From Nocardioides oceani (GTDB lineage: Bacteria; Actinomycetota; Actinomycetes; Propionibacteriales; Nocardioidaceae), in contig NZ_JAUHJQ010000001.1 in the NCBI RefSeq assembly GCF_030412965.1, positions 338,743-402,742 of the forward strand: a stretch of DNA of 64,000 nucleotides, in the 5' to 3' direction. The notes beneath the pieces were generated by a model that saw only the letters and a program-made list of their open reading frames with translations, made no database searches and was not told where the DNA came from. Position 1 is the stretch's first letter. Each line of letters opens with the position of its first letter. Shown here piece after piece: positions 44,825 to 52,743 of the stretch. Made by a program: the position numbers and the translations under genes.

Positions 44825-46390
44825 TCAGGCCTCGCGGAGCGCGGACTTGACGACCTTGCCGCCGGGATTCCGCGGTAGCTCGTCCCGGATCTCGACCACC
44901 GCAGGGACCTTGAAGTGGGCGAGGTGCTGGCGACAGAAGGAACGGACCTCGTCGGGTGTGAGGCCGTGCCCCGGCTTGGCGACGACGTGGGCGACCACGC
45001 GTTCGCCGTACTGCTCGTCCGGCACGCCGACGACCGCGGCGTCCAGGACTCCCGAGTGCTGGTGGAGGACGTTCTCGACCTCGAAGCTGAAGACGGACTC
45101 GCCGCCCCGCTTGATGACGTCCTTGAGGCGGTCACGCAGGACCACGAAGCCGTCCTCGAGGACTGCGGCGTCGCCGGTGGCGATCCAGCCGTCCGCGTCG
45201 GTGAGCGGCGCGATCCCGTCGGCCGTCCAGTAGCCGAGGGCGACCTGCCCGCCCCGGACGACGATCTCGCCGATCTCGCCCGGACCGGCGTCCTCGTCGG
45301 TGCCGGGGCGGCGCAGCCGCAGCTCGGTGAGCGGCAGCGGCCGCCCCACGCTGTGCGGCATCCGCACGGCGTCCTCGCCGCCGACATAGGTGATCATCGA
45401 GCACGTCTCGGTCATCCCGAAGCCGTTGCCGAGGGTCGCCTGCGGCATCGCCTCGCGCATCCGCTGCAGGAGGGCGGTCGGCATCGGCGCTCCGCCGAAG
45501 AGTGCGAGGCGGAAACCGGTGAGAGCGTCGTCGTCGCGCTCCTGGGCACGCTCCAGGAGTCGCCACCACATCGTGGGCGCGCCGACCGTGGACGTGCAGG
45601 CGTGCTCGCGCACCGCATCGAGCGCGCGGCCGGCCTCGAACCCGTCCAGGAGGTACGCCGTCGCGCCGAGCAGGACGACCGGCACCGTCTGGGAGCACAG
45701 GCCGGTGATGTTGAACTGCGGGACCATCACCAGCTCGACGTCCTCGGGGCGCCGCCCGATCACGGTCGTGCAGGTGACGGCGTTCTGCAGGGCGTTGCCG
45801 TGACTGATCACCACGCCCTTGGGCCGGCCGGTGGTGCCGGACGTGTACATGATCGCGGCGGGTGCGTCGGCGCCGGGCGTGGCGGCCGGCAGCTCCGCAG
45901 CCTGCTCGTCCGGGAGGAACCGGCCCGAGGGGTCGGCCACCGCCAGCCGGACCGGCCGGTCGGGGACGGACGCGGACGCGGCCTCGGCCACCTGCTCCAT
46001 CCCGTCACCGACGAGCAGCAGGCCCGCGCCGCTGTCGGCGAGCAGCACGCCGAGGTCGCCGGGCGTGAGCCGGTGGTTGAGCGGCACGACGATCCCGCCC
46101 GCGGCCCACGTCGCCAGGACGGCGACGGTGAACGGCAGCCCGTTGCCGGCCAGCACCGCCACCCGGTCACCCGCGCCGACCCCGACGCCGCGCAGCCGAC
46201 CGGCGAGCCCGTCGACCTCCGTACCGACCTCCGACCAGGTCGCCCGGCCGGCGGGGGTCACGAACGCGGGGTGCTCGCCGCGCGCGGCGACGGTCCGCCG
46301 CAGCATGTCGACCAGGTCGACCGGCAGCGGGACGTCGTAGTGACGGATGCCCCGCTCGTCGGTGCGGGTGGCCACGGGCGGGGTGCTCAC
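44825..46390 (-). CDS. Acyl-CoA synthetase (AMP-forming), second of pair
   Basis: A 521-residue adenylate-forming ligase. AMP-binding P-loop MYTSGTTGRPKG, GNGFGMTETCSM, GWIATGDAA, DRLKDVIKRGGESVFSFEVE and the catalytic Lys near the end (NPGGKVVKSALRE) are all present. It activates a carboxylic acid with CoA; the acid cannot be predicted. The GTG at 46390 shares GTGA with the upstream synthetase stop. The two proteins differ widely, so each probably has its own substrate in the same pathway. Confidence 0.9.
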   Translation of the reverse strand: MSTPPVATRTDERGIRHYDVPLPVDLVDMLRRTVAARGEHPAFVTPAGRATWSEVGTEVDGLAGRLRGVGVGAGDRVAVLAGNGLPFTVAVLATWAAGGIVVPLNHRLTPGDLGVLLADSGAGLLLVGDGMEQVAEAASASVPDRPVRLAVADPSGRFLPDEQAAELPAATPGADAPAAIMYTSGTTGRPKGVVISHGNALQNAVTCTTVIGRRPEDVELVMVPQFNITGLCSQTVPVVLLGATAYLLDGFEAGRALDAVREHACTSTVGAPTMWWRLLERAQERDDDALTGFRLALFGGAPMPTALLQRMREAMPQATLGNGFGMTETCSMITYVGGEDAVRMPHSVGRPLPLTELRLRRPGTDEDAGPGEIGEIVVRGGQVALGYWTADGIAPLTDADGWIATGDAAVLEDGFVVLRDRLKDVIKRGGESVFSFEVENVLHQHSGVLDAAVVGVPDEQYGERVVAHVVAKPGHGLTPDEVRSFCRQHLAHFKVPAVVEIRDELPRNPGGKVVKSALREA

Positions 46391-47979
46391 TCGGTCTGCC
46401 CGGTCTGCGCGAACATCTCCCAGTAGCTGTCGCGCAGGTTCCGCTTGAGGATCTTGCCCGACGCGTTGCGCGGCAGCTCGTCGACGTACACCACCGCCGA
46501 GGGCTTCTTGTACGACGCCAGGTCGGCGCGCAGGAAGTCGAGGACCTCCTCGGCCGGCGGCCGCTCCTCCCCCTTCGCGACGACCACCGCGACCGGCGTC
46601 TCGACCCAGCGCGGGTGCGGGACGCCGACGACCGCGACCTCGCGGACGGCCGGGTGCCGCTCGACGGCCCGCTCGACCTCGGCGGGGTAGATGTTCTCGC
46701 CGCCGCTGATGATCATGTCCTTGACCCGGTCGACGACGTAGATGAAGCCCTCCTCGTCCTGCCGGACGAGGTCGCCGCTGTGGAACCAGCCGCCGCGGAA
46801 GGCGTCGGCCGTGGCCTGGGGCAGCTTGTAGTAGCCCTTCATCACCGTCGGTCCGCGGTAGACGATCTCGCCGACCTCGCCCTGCGCCACGTCGTTGCCC
46901 TCGTCGTCGACGATCCGGACCTCGACGTTGACGGCGGGCAGGCCCACCGAGCCCATCTTGCGCACGGCGTCGTCGGCCTTGAGGAAGCAGGTGTTGGACG
47001 ACATCTCGGTCTGGCCGAACGCGTTGACGATGCCGACCGTCGGGAACGTGGTGACCAGCAGCTCGAGGGTGCTCGGCGGTGCCTGCGAGGCGCCCCAGAG
47101 CGCCCGACGGAGCCGGGAGGTGTCGATCTCGGTGGCGCGCGGCAGCTCGCAGATCTGCTGCCACTGGGTCGGCACGAAGTAGCACATGTCCGGCCGGTGC
47201 CGCTCGAGCAGCCGCAGGGACTCCTCGGGGTCGAAGCCGGTGGACGGGGTGATGATGCAGGTCCCCGCCAGGTAGATGAACGGCAGCAGCCCGTTGACGC
47301 CCCCGATGTGGAACAACGGGAGCCCGGAGAGCCAGGTGTCCCCCGGCCGGGCCTCCATCTCGAGGATCCAGTTGATCGTGTTGCACACCAGGTTCTGGTG
47401 GGTGAGCATCGCGCCCTTCGGGCGGCCGGTCGTGCCGGAGGTGTACATGAGGAAGGCGAGGTCGTCCTCGTCGACGTCGGCGTCCGGCGCGGCGGTCGAG
47501 CCCCCGGCCAGGAGCGCCTCGTAGGACTCCGCGCCGCCCTCCGGCGTACCAGTGGTGGCGACCAGGCGAACGGCGTCGAGGCTGGCCGTCGACTCCAGCG
47601 CGAGGCCCGTCAGCTCCTCGTCGGCGAGCACCGCGACGGCGTCGGAGTCCTCGAGGATGTAGGCGAGCTCGCTCGGGGCGAGCCGGAAGTTCACGGGGAC
47701 CGGGCAGGCGCCCAGCTTCTGGCAGGCGAAGAACGACTCGACGACCTCGAGCCGGTTGTACATCAGCACCGCGACCTTGTCGCCGTGGCGGACGCCGCGG
47801 GCGGCGAGCGCGTTGGCGAGCCGGTTGGTCCGCTCGTCGAGCTGGGCGAAGGTCAGCGAGGAGTCCTCGAAGACGACGGCCGTCCGCTCGGGCGCCCGCC
47901 GAGCGTTCCGCGCGAGGATCTCGCCCAGGACGAGACGGCGGCTGCGGACGAGCTCGCTGTCGTGCTGCGTGGTGTGCAT
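46387..47979 (-). CDS. Acyl-CoA synthetase (AMP-forming), first of pair
   Basis: A 530-residue long-chain-type acyl-CoA ligase beginning MHTTQHDSELVRSRR, with AGGGA ahead of the ATG. Conserved blocks are MYTSGTTGRPKG, FGQTEMSSNTC, GWFHSGDLVR, DRVKDMIISGGENIYP and the C-terminal NASGKILKRNLR with the adenylation Lys. A longer open frame upstream enters the gap before the cyclase gene and was rejected. It lies 116 bases after the cyclase-type hydrolase, whose product could be its substrate. Confidence 0.92.
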   Translation of the reverse strand: MHTTQHDSELVRSRRLVLGEILARNARRAPERTAVVFEDSSLTFAQLDERTNRLANALAARGVRHGDKVAVLMYNRLEVVESFFACQKLGACPVPVNFRLAPSELAYILEDSDAVAVLADEELTGLALESTASLDAVRLVATTGTPEGGAESYEALLAGGSTAAPDADVDEDDLAFLMYTSGTTGRPKGAMLTHQNLVCNTINWILEMEARPGDTWLSGLPLFHIGGVNGLLPFIYLAGTCIITPSTGFDPEESLRLLERHRPDMCYFVPTQWQQICELPRATEIDTSRLRRALWGASQAPPSTLELLVTTFPTVGIVNAFGQTEMSSNTCFLKADDAVRKMGSVGLPAVNVEVRIVDDEGNDVAQGEVGEIVYRGPTVMKGYYKLPQATADAFRGGWFHSGDLVRQDEEGFIYVVDRVKDMIISGGENIYPAEVERAVERHPAVREVAVVGVPHPRWVETPVAVVVAKGEERPPAEEVLDFLRADLASYKKPSAVVYVDELPRNASGKILKRNLRDSYWEMFAQTGQTE

Positions 47980-48095
47980 GCGCTCTTTCCCTCGTGATGT
48001 GCAGGTGGTGTGGAGGCGGGGACCCGGGTCGGGCCGGCACGGGGCCGGCCCGACCCGGGCAGACGGCTCGGGCGGACGGCTCGGGGCCGCCGCGC

Positions 48096-49109
48096 TCAGA
48101 AGACGGCGACCGGGTTCGCCGGCGAGCCCGACGCGTTGGTGACGTTGAGCGGCGGCGCCGACAGGAAGAACTCGTAGCGGCCCAGCTCCGCGCACGTGGC
48201 GGAGAGGTCCTCGAGCCACCACACCTCGCCGAGGGTGAGGCCGAGGTCCCGGATCAACCGGGCGTGGAGCGGGTAGACGTGCTCGAAGGGCTCCTCGTGC
48301 GGCTCAACCTCGACGGCGATGTTGTCCATCGCCAGCGACGCGACGTCCTTCTCCGCCAGCCAGTCGACGACCGCCCGCGTGATGCCCGGAGCACCGACCT
48401 TCCAGTACTCCATCTTGTCCTCGAGCTGGTAGTACCACGGCACGTGCCCGGTGCGGATGACGAGCATGTCGCCCTCGCCCACCGTCACGCCCTGGGCCTC
48501 CGCGCAGGCGTCGAGGTCGTCGGGGGTGATGCCGTACTGCGGCTGGAGGCGGTCGACGCCCTTGAACTTCGGGAGGTCCAGCAGCACCCCGCGACCGACC
48601 AGCGTGTCCTTCATCTGGTGGATCGACCCGCGACGCGCGCCGGCGTAGGACTCGACGTTGCCGATCCAGAAGCCGTTGAACATCGTGTCCTTGTAGAAGA
48701 AGTGGGAGAGGCCGTCCCACTGGGTGCTCCCCTGCAGCGGCATGAAGATGTAGTCGTCGGTGCCCTGGAAGTTCGGGTAGTCCTGCCCGGCCTTGGTGCC
48801 CGCGACGAAGTCCGAGCCGGTGTAGCCGTAGAGGTGGACGACGCCGGTGCGGGTGGGGTGGACCGGTCCGGTGCTGTCCAGCGGGATCGCGCAGCTGACG
48901 ACCTTGCCGGTCTCGATCAGACGGGCAGCCGCCGCGACCCGCTCGGGCGTCAGCAGGTTGGCCGTGCCTTTCTCGTCCAGCTCGCCCCAGCGACCCCAGT
49001 TGTTGGGGGTCCGGTCATTGACGTAGCCGATGACCTTGCCGTTGGCGTCGACGGAGAAGACCGGCGGCGTCCACTCGTCCGACCACTTGCCATCTGCGGT
49101 GCGGCCCAT
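48096..49109 (-). CDS. Cyclase family (kynurenine-formamidase-fold) hydrolase
   Basis: A 337-residue metal-dependent hydrolase of the cyclase family. The family metal motif HxGTHxDxxxH appears at 126-136 as QGSTQWDGLSH, so the first two His are Gln, while Asp and the last His remain. It also has GVLLDLPKFKGVD and DMLVIRTGHV. Members hydrolyse formamides, lactones or cyclic 1,3-diketones. The Gln variant occurs in a large-sized subgroup I recall from actinobacteria, so activity is plausible. Ring opening giving an acid for the acyl-CoA synthetases is an attractive but unproved idea. Confidence 0.78.
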   Translation of the reverse strand: MGRTADGKWSDEWTPPVFSVDANGKVIGYVNDRTPNNWGRWGELDEKGTANLLTPERVAAAARLIETGKVVSCAIPLDSTGPVHPTRTGVVHLYGYTGSDFVAGTKAGQDYPNFQGTDDYIFMPLQGSTQWDGLSHFFYKDTMFNGFWIGNVESYAGARRGSIHQMKDTLVGRGVLLDLPKFKGVDRLQPQYGITPDDLDACAEAQGVTVGEGDMLVIRTGHVPWYYQLEDKMEYWKVGAPGITRAVVDWLAEKDVASLAMDNIAVEVEPHEEPFEHVYPLHARLIRDLGLTLGEVWWLEDLSATCAELGRYEFFLSAPPLNVTNASGSPANPVAVF

Positions 49110-49170
49110 GTGTTTCCTCCTGGTAGTTCGGGTTGGCGGGGTGGATGAGAAGCAGCGGTCGGGACCGCGG

Positions 49171-49761
49171 TCAGGCAGCGGCGACCGCGGCGGCCCAGTC
49201 CGGCTCGGAGAGCCGTCCGAGGACCGGGGTCACCTGTCGGGGGGCGAGGAGGGTGACCTCGCGCTGGACGAGCTCGGTCACGCTCGGGCGGGCGTCCGGG
49301 GTGGCGTGCGGCACGCACACATGCCCGCCGCGGCGTACGGCGCGGACGGCCGCGCGGACGTCCGGGCCCGCGACCACGACGGCGGCGCGCCCGGAAGGCT
49401 CGCGGCCGGCGACCTGCGCGCGGACCGCGTCGTCGGTCAGGGACGGCGCAGCGAGGACGAACCCGTCGAGGAGCCGCCGCGCCAGCAGGACCGTCGGGGA
49501 GCCCGGCTCCCCCACGACCAGCGTGGTCCGCGCGGGCGGCGCCTCGAGCAGCGCGGCCGCCGCGAGCAGGCCGCAGCGCAGGCCGTCGGCGGCCGACGCC
49601 GGCACCCGGGGCGAGACCACGCGCCCGACGACGAGCGGCGACGGGCACCACAGGCCGGCACCCGACCGGCAGGTCGCGCACCGCCCGCAGGCGTGGTCCA
49701 CGAGGACCGCCTCGCCCGCACCGACCGCGTCGGCGACGAACGTGCCCGTCCCAGAGGTCAT
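49171..49761 (-). CDS. Minimal alcohol-dehydrogenase-like zinc protein
   Basis: A 196-residue protein resembling a stripped-down medium-chain dehydrogenase. It keeps the structural zinc loop (Cys25, 28, 31, 39 in HACGRCATCRSGAGLWC) and a shortened Rossmann-like part (TTLVVGEPGSPTVLLARRLL; AAVVVAGPDVRAAVRAV; RRGGHVCVP; TLLAPRQV). The catalytic-domain Cys and His-Glu are gone, and the usual GxGxxG loop reads GEPGSP. ATG at 49761 is preferred over GTG at 49770 because of AGGGTGG at suitable distance. The frame is clean, so it is not a simple pseudogene. It is the first gene of the 13-gene run. Confidence 0.6.
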   Translation of the reverse strand: MTSGTGTFVADAVGAGEAVLVDHACGRCATCRSGAGLWCPSPLVVGRVVSPRVPASAADGLRCGLLAAAALLEAPPARTTLVVGEPGSPTVLLARRLLDGFVLAAPSLTDDAVRAQVAGREPSGRAAVVVAGPDVRAAVRAVRRGGHVCVPHATPDARPSVTELVQREVTLLAPRQVTPVLGRLSEPDWAAAVAAA

Positions 49762-49782
49762 CGGTCCCACCCTTTCGATCCA

Positions 49783-49800
49783 CCCGACTCGTCGGTCGGT
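49783..49800. promoter_or_regulatory. TetR-type operator, copy B
   Basis: CCCGACTCGTCGGTCGGT, 22 bases ahead of the ATG of the first gene in the 13-gene run. It matches copy A (54757-54774) at 14 of 18 positions, including all of CGGTCGGT. Confidence 0.7.
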
Positions 49801-49962
49801 TCGATGGTCGAGACGCTAGGTAACCTCGATCACACTGTCAAGGGTTTCCGGTGACTGGGGTCACAAGAGTTTGGATTCTCATCACTGGCTTGACGACGGG
49901 ATACGCGTCCAGCACCATCGCAGCAGCGGGCGATCCGGACCAGGAGCCGTCATGCCCCGTCG

Positions 49963-49980
49963 ACCGACCGGGTAGTCGGC
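49963..49980. promoter_or_regulatory. Possible weak fourth TetR-type operator
   Basis: ACCGACCGGGTAGTCGGC keeps the outer half-sites (ACCGAC and GTCGG) but not the centre; 13 of 18 positions equal copy A. Confidence 0.35.
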
Positions 49981-50003
49981 GCTGACGGCCACCCACCATT
50001 CAA

Positions 50004-50021
50004 TTCGACCGAAGAGTCGGT
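50004..50021. promoter_or_regulatory. TetR-type operator, copy C
   Basis: Reverse strand reads ACCGACTCTTCGGTCGAA, 57 bases ahead of the TetR gene start and 17 bases ahead of a TACAGT -10-like element. This placement fits autoregulation. Confidence 0.65.
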
Positions 50022-50078
50022 TCGCCGGACGGGGCGCACTACAGTCACCACCCGTCAGCCACGGAAGGACGCGCACAC

Positions 50079-50726
50079 GTGAAGACAGTGGACAGGGCCG
50101 CCCGGCGCCGGATGTCGTCGACCGAGCGCCGGCAGCAGATCGTCACGCGGGCTGCGGGCCTGTTCGACCAGTCCGGCTACTCGAACACGACGATGGACGA
50201 CATCGCTCGGGACGTCGGTGTCGCCAAGCCCACGCTGTACCACTACTTCCCGAGCAAGGACGACATCCTCCACGCCATCCACGGCGAGTTCATCGACCTG
50301 CTCATCGAGCGCCACGAGGCTCGCACGGAGACCGGCCTGCGGCCCGAACAGCTGCTGCTGGAGGTGATGGCCGACATCCTGGAGCTGATGGAGACCCACC
50401 GGGGGCACGTCCGGGTGTTCTTCGAGCACCACCGTGAGCTCCCGCCGGAGGCGCGCGGCCCGATCAAGGAGAAGCGCGACCGCTACGAGCGGATCGTCGA
50501 GGACCTGATCGCCGCCGGCATCGAGTCCGGCGTGTTCCGGGCCGCCGACGCGCACCTCGCCGCCCTGGCGACCTTCGGCATGTGCAACTGGGCCTACCAG
50601 TGGTACCGCCCCGGCGGGCGGCTGCGCTCACGCGAGCTGGCCTACCAGTTCTGGAACTACCTCGTCTACGGGCTCGGCACGGACCAGCTGACCCTGCCCA
50701 CCCCCCGCGCGACACCGCCGGCCTGA
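50079..50726 (+). CDS. TetR/AcrR family transcriptional regulator
   Basis: A 215-residue regulator. The N-terminal helix-turn-helix is clear (QQIVTRAAGLFDQSGYSNTT, MDDIARDVGVAKPTLYHYF, KDDILHAI; about residues 18-65). The C-terminal ligand domain has RGHVRVFFEHHRELPPEAR and a GMCNWAYQWYRPGG block found in regulators of fatty-acid or CoA-ester catabolism such as KstR2-like proteins. The GTG start has AAGGA upstream; an ATG 11 codons in is an alternative. It is divergent from the 13-gene run and likely binds the operators listed here, with an acyl-CoA as a plausible ligand. Confidence 0.9.
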   Translation: MKTVDRAARRRMSSTERRQQIVTRAAGLFDQSGYSNTTMDDIARDVGVAKPTLYHYFPSKDDILHAIHGEFIDLLIERHEARTETGLRPEQLLLEVMADILELMETHRGHVRVFFEHHRELPPEARGPIKEKRDRYERIVEDLIAAGIESGVFRAADAHLAALATFGMCNWAYQWYRPGGRLRSRELAYQFWNYLVYGLGTDQLTLPTPRATPPA

Positions 50727-50739
50727 CGCGACCCCGACC

Positions 50740-50957
50740 ACCGCTGGTCGAGCCCGGGCCGCTGACCACCCGCTGGTCGGGCAGCGAGCGCCAGCGAGCA
50801 CCCGCTGGTCGAGCAGCGAGCGCCAGCGAGCACCCCGCTGGTCGAGCAGCGAGCGCCAGCGAGCGTCGTCGAGACCCGGCGACCATCCCTCCCGCCCTGC
50901 GCCCTCACCGGGTCTCGAGGTCGGTCGGCGCTGGCGTGCCTCCGGGCTCGACCAGCG
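50740..50957. repeat. CGCTGGTCGAGCAGCGAGCGCCAGCGAGCA repeat cluster with inverted copy
   Basis: Three direct copies of a 30-base unit (CGCTGGTCGAGCAGCGAGCG at its start, then CCAGCGAGCA) begin at 50771, 50803 and 50836, with a partial copy near 50741. The third runs on into CGTCGTCGAGACCC. A degraded inverted counterpart (GGGTCTCGAGGTCGGTCGGC onward to CTCGACCAGC) lies at 50909-50956. The whole can fold into a large hairpin between two convergent genes. It resembles an intergenic repeat common in Nocardioides-type genomes. Confidence 0.8.
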
Positions 50958-50972
50958 CGCGCCGGCGCCGGC

Positions 50973-52733
50973 TCAGCGGTACTCGTCCACGCCCCACGCC
51001 TCGAGGCGGCGGCGGATGTCGACCAGGCAGCGCGTCGCGTCCGCGCCGTCGACGGCGCGGTGGTCGAAGGTGAGCGCGAGCCGGAGGATGGGCCGGATCG
51101 CGATCGACTCCTGCCCGTCGGCCATCGTGACGACCCACGGGCGGCGCTGGATGGTCGGCATCCCGAGGATGGCGACCTGCGGCTGGTTGATGATCGCGGG
51201 CGCGGAGACCGCGCCCACCGACCCGGGGTTGGAGATCGTGAACGTGCCGGCCCGGAAGTCGTCGGGACCGGGCTTGCCGTCGCGCAGGCGACCAGCCAGG
51301 TCGGCGATGCCCTCGCCGAGCGACTCGACGGTCATCCGTTCGGCACCGCGCAGCACCGGGACCATCAGGCCGCGCGGGGTGTCGACCGCGATCCCGAGGT
51401 TCACCTCGCCCCAGCGCAGGAGCCGCTCCGTCTCGAACGTCGCGTTGAGGTCGGGGTGGTCCAGGAGAGCCGCGCAGGCGGCCCGCGCCACGAAGGGCAG
51501 GAACGACAGCTTCGCGCGACCCTGGGCGACCCGTTGCGTGTTCAGCCGCGCCCGGACCTCGGTGAGCAGCCCGAGGTCGACGTCGACCTCCGTGGTCATG
51601 TGGGCGGCGGTCCGTCGCGACCGCGACATGTGCTCGGCGGTCACCCGCCGGATCCGGCTCGTGGGCACGGCGTCGTAGGGCACGTCCTCGTAGCCGACCG
51701 GGAGCCCGTCCGGACCGGTCGTCCCCGGCTCGGGCGACGGCGTGGACGCAGGAACGGGGGCGGGACCGCGTGGGGGCATGGGGGCCGCGGCAGCGGGCGC
51801 GGGCTGCTCGGCGTGGCGGCGTACGTCGTCCCGGGTGACGTGGCCGCCGCCACCGGTGCCGCCCACCGACGCCAGGTCGACTCCCAGCGTCGCGGCGAGG
51901 TGTCGCGCCGCGGGCGAGGCAGCCGGGCGCGCGGTGCGGACGATCGTCTCGAGGGCCCGCTGGACGGCCGCGTGGTGGTCGAAGCGCGACGGGTCCACCC
52001 GCGCCGGCTGCCCGGGGACCGTGGGACCGGCGGGTGCGGGCGCGGGCCGCGTCGGGACCGCCGCGGCCGACCGGCTGCCGGCGGGAGCCGCGGCGGGAGG
52101 CGCTGCGGGCAGGGCGCCGTCGGCGGTGACCACTGCGAGCGGCTCGCCGACCTGGACGACCTCGCCCTCGGCGTACCGCTGCTCGGCCAGCACCCCGGCG
52201 ACGGTGCTCTCGATCTCGGTGTCGACCTTGTCGGTCGCCACCTCGCAGATCGGCTCACCCACCTCGACGGGGTCACCGACCTGCTTGAGCCAGGACGACA
52301 CCGTCCCCTCGGTGACCGAGACGCCCAGGCGGGGCATCAGGACCGCGTGGGCCGCGTCCGCCACGGCCGGTGCGGGCGGCGGCTCGGGGTCGTCGCCGAA
52401 CGACGCGGGGTCCGGAACGATCGAGGGCGGCTGCTCGGGCTCCACAGGAGCCGGCCCGGCAGGGGCCGGCTCGGCGGGGGCCGGCGCCGAGCTCTCGTCG
52501 GCGGTCGTCACGGTGGCCAGCGGCTCGCCGACCTGGACGACCTCGTCGACGGCGTACAGCTGCTCGGCCAGCACCCCGGCGACGGTGCTCTCGATCTCGG
52601 TGTCGACCTTGTCGGTCGCCACCTCGCAGATCGGCTCACCCACCTCGACGGGGTCACCGACCTGCTTGAGCCAGGACGACACCGTGCCCTCGGTGACCGA
52701 GACGCCCAGGCGGGGCATCAGGACGTGCGCCAT
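50973..52733 (-). CDS. 2-oxoacid dehydrogenase E2 component (dihydrolipoamide acyltransferase) with two lipoyl domains
   Basis: A 586-residue acyltransferase core of a pyruvate/branched-chain/acetoin dehydrogenase-type complex. Two lipoyl domains carry the lipoylation Lys at 42 and 169 (both EVATDKVDTE), joined by Pro/Ala linkers. A peripheral-subunit-binding domain follows (PAARHLAATLGVDLASVGGT), then the catalytic domain with TFDHRAVDGADATR (His and Asp). The ATG at 52733 has TAGGAG upstream; a longer frame runs into the E1beta gene. The two lipoyl-coding segments are almost identical in DNA. Substrate class is not resolved. Confidence 0.93.
   Translation of the reverse strand: MAHVLMPRLGVSVTEGTVSSWLKQVGDPVEVGEPICEVATDKVDTEIESTVAGVLAEQLYAVDEVVQVGEPLATVTTADESSAPAPAEPAPAGPAPVEPEQPPSIVPDPASFGDDPEPPPAPAVADAAHAVLMPRLGVSVTEGTVSSWLKQVGDPVEVGEPICEVATDKVDTEIESTVAGVLAEQRYAEGEVVQVGEPLAVVTADGALPAAPPAAAPAGSRSAAAVPTRPAPAPAGPTVPGQPARVDPSRFDHHAAVQRALETIVRTARPAASPAARHLAATLGVDLASVGGTGGGGHVTRDDVRRHAEQPAPAAAAPMPPRGPAPVPASTPSPEPGTTGPDGLPVGYEDVPYDAVPTSRIRRVTAEHMSRSRRTAAHMTTEVDVDLGLLTEVRARLNTQRVAQGRAKLSFLPFVARAACAALLDHPDLNATFETERLLRWGEVNLGIAVDTPRGLMVPVLRGAERMTVESLGEGIADLAGRLRDGKPGPDDFRAGTFTISNPGSVGAVSAPAIINQPQVAILGMPTIQRRPWVVTMADGQESIAIRPILRLALTFDHRAVDGADATRCLVDIRRRLEAWGVDEYR
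52138..52343 (-). repeat. Intragenic direct repeat, copy 1 (second lipoyl domain)
   Basis: This 206-base segment equals 52519-52724 with five mismatches by my hand alignment (about 97.6% identity), at an offset of 381 bases (127 codons). Confidence 0.9.
52519..52724 (-). repeat. Intragenic direct repeat, copy 2 (first lipoyl domain)
   Basis: Partner of 52138-52343. Four of the five differences cluster in 13 bases coding the turn between QLYAVDE and QRYAEGE. Confidence 0.9.
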
Positions 52734-52743
52734 GGGTGAACTC

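Larger units (their letters stand above)
49771..50078. other. Regulatory gap between the 13-gene run and the TetR gene
   Basis: About 310 bases without a gene, lower in GC than the surroundings in places. It contains two strong copies of an ACCGAC-N4-CGGTCGGT-type palindrome and one weak copy. A TACAGT (50039-50044) could be the -10 element of the TetR gene. Confidence 0.6.

Noticed and set aside
49171..49761. Pseudogene call for the short ADH-like gene
   Set aside because: No stop or frameshift is seen, a ribosome site is present and the protein is coherent, so it is listed as a CDS with caution.
50771..50865. Possible CRISPR array
   Set aside because: The three repeats are separated by only 2-3 bases, there are no unique spacers and no cas genes nearby.
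52138..52724. Lipoyl-domain DNA repeat considered as a mobile or CRISPR-like repeat
   Set aside because: Both copies are in frame within one E2 gene and code the same protein domain, so domain duplication explains them.
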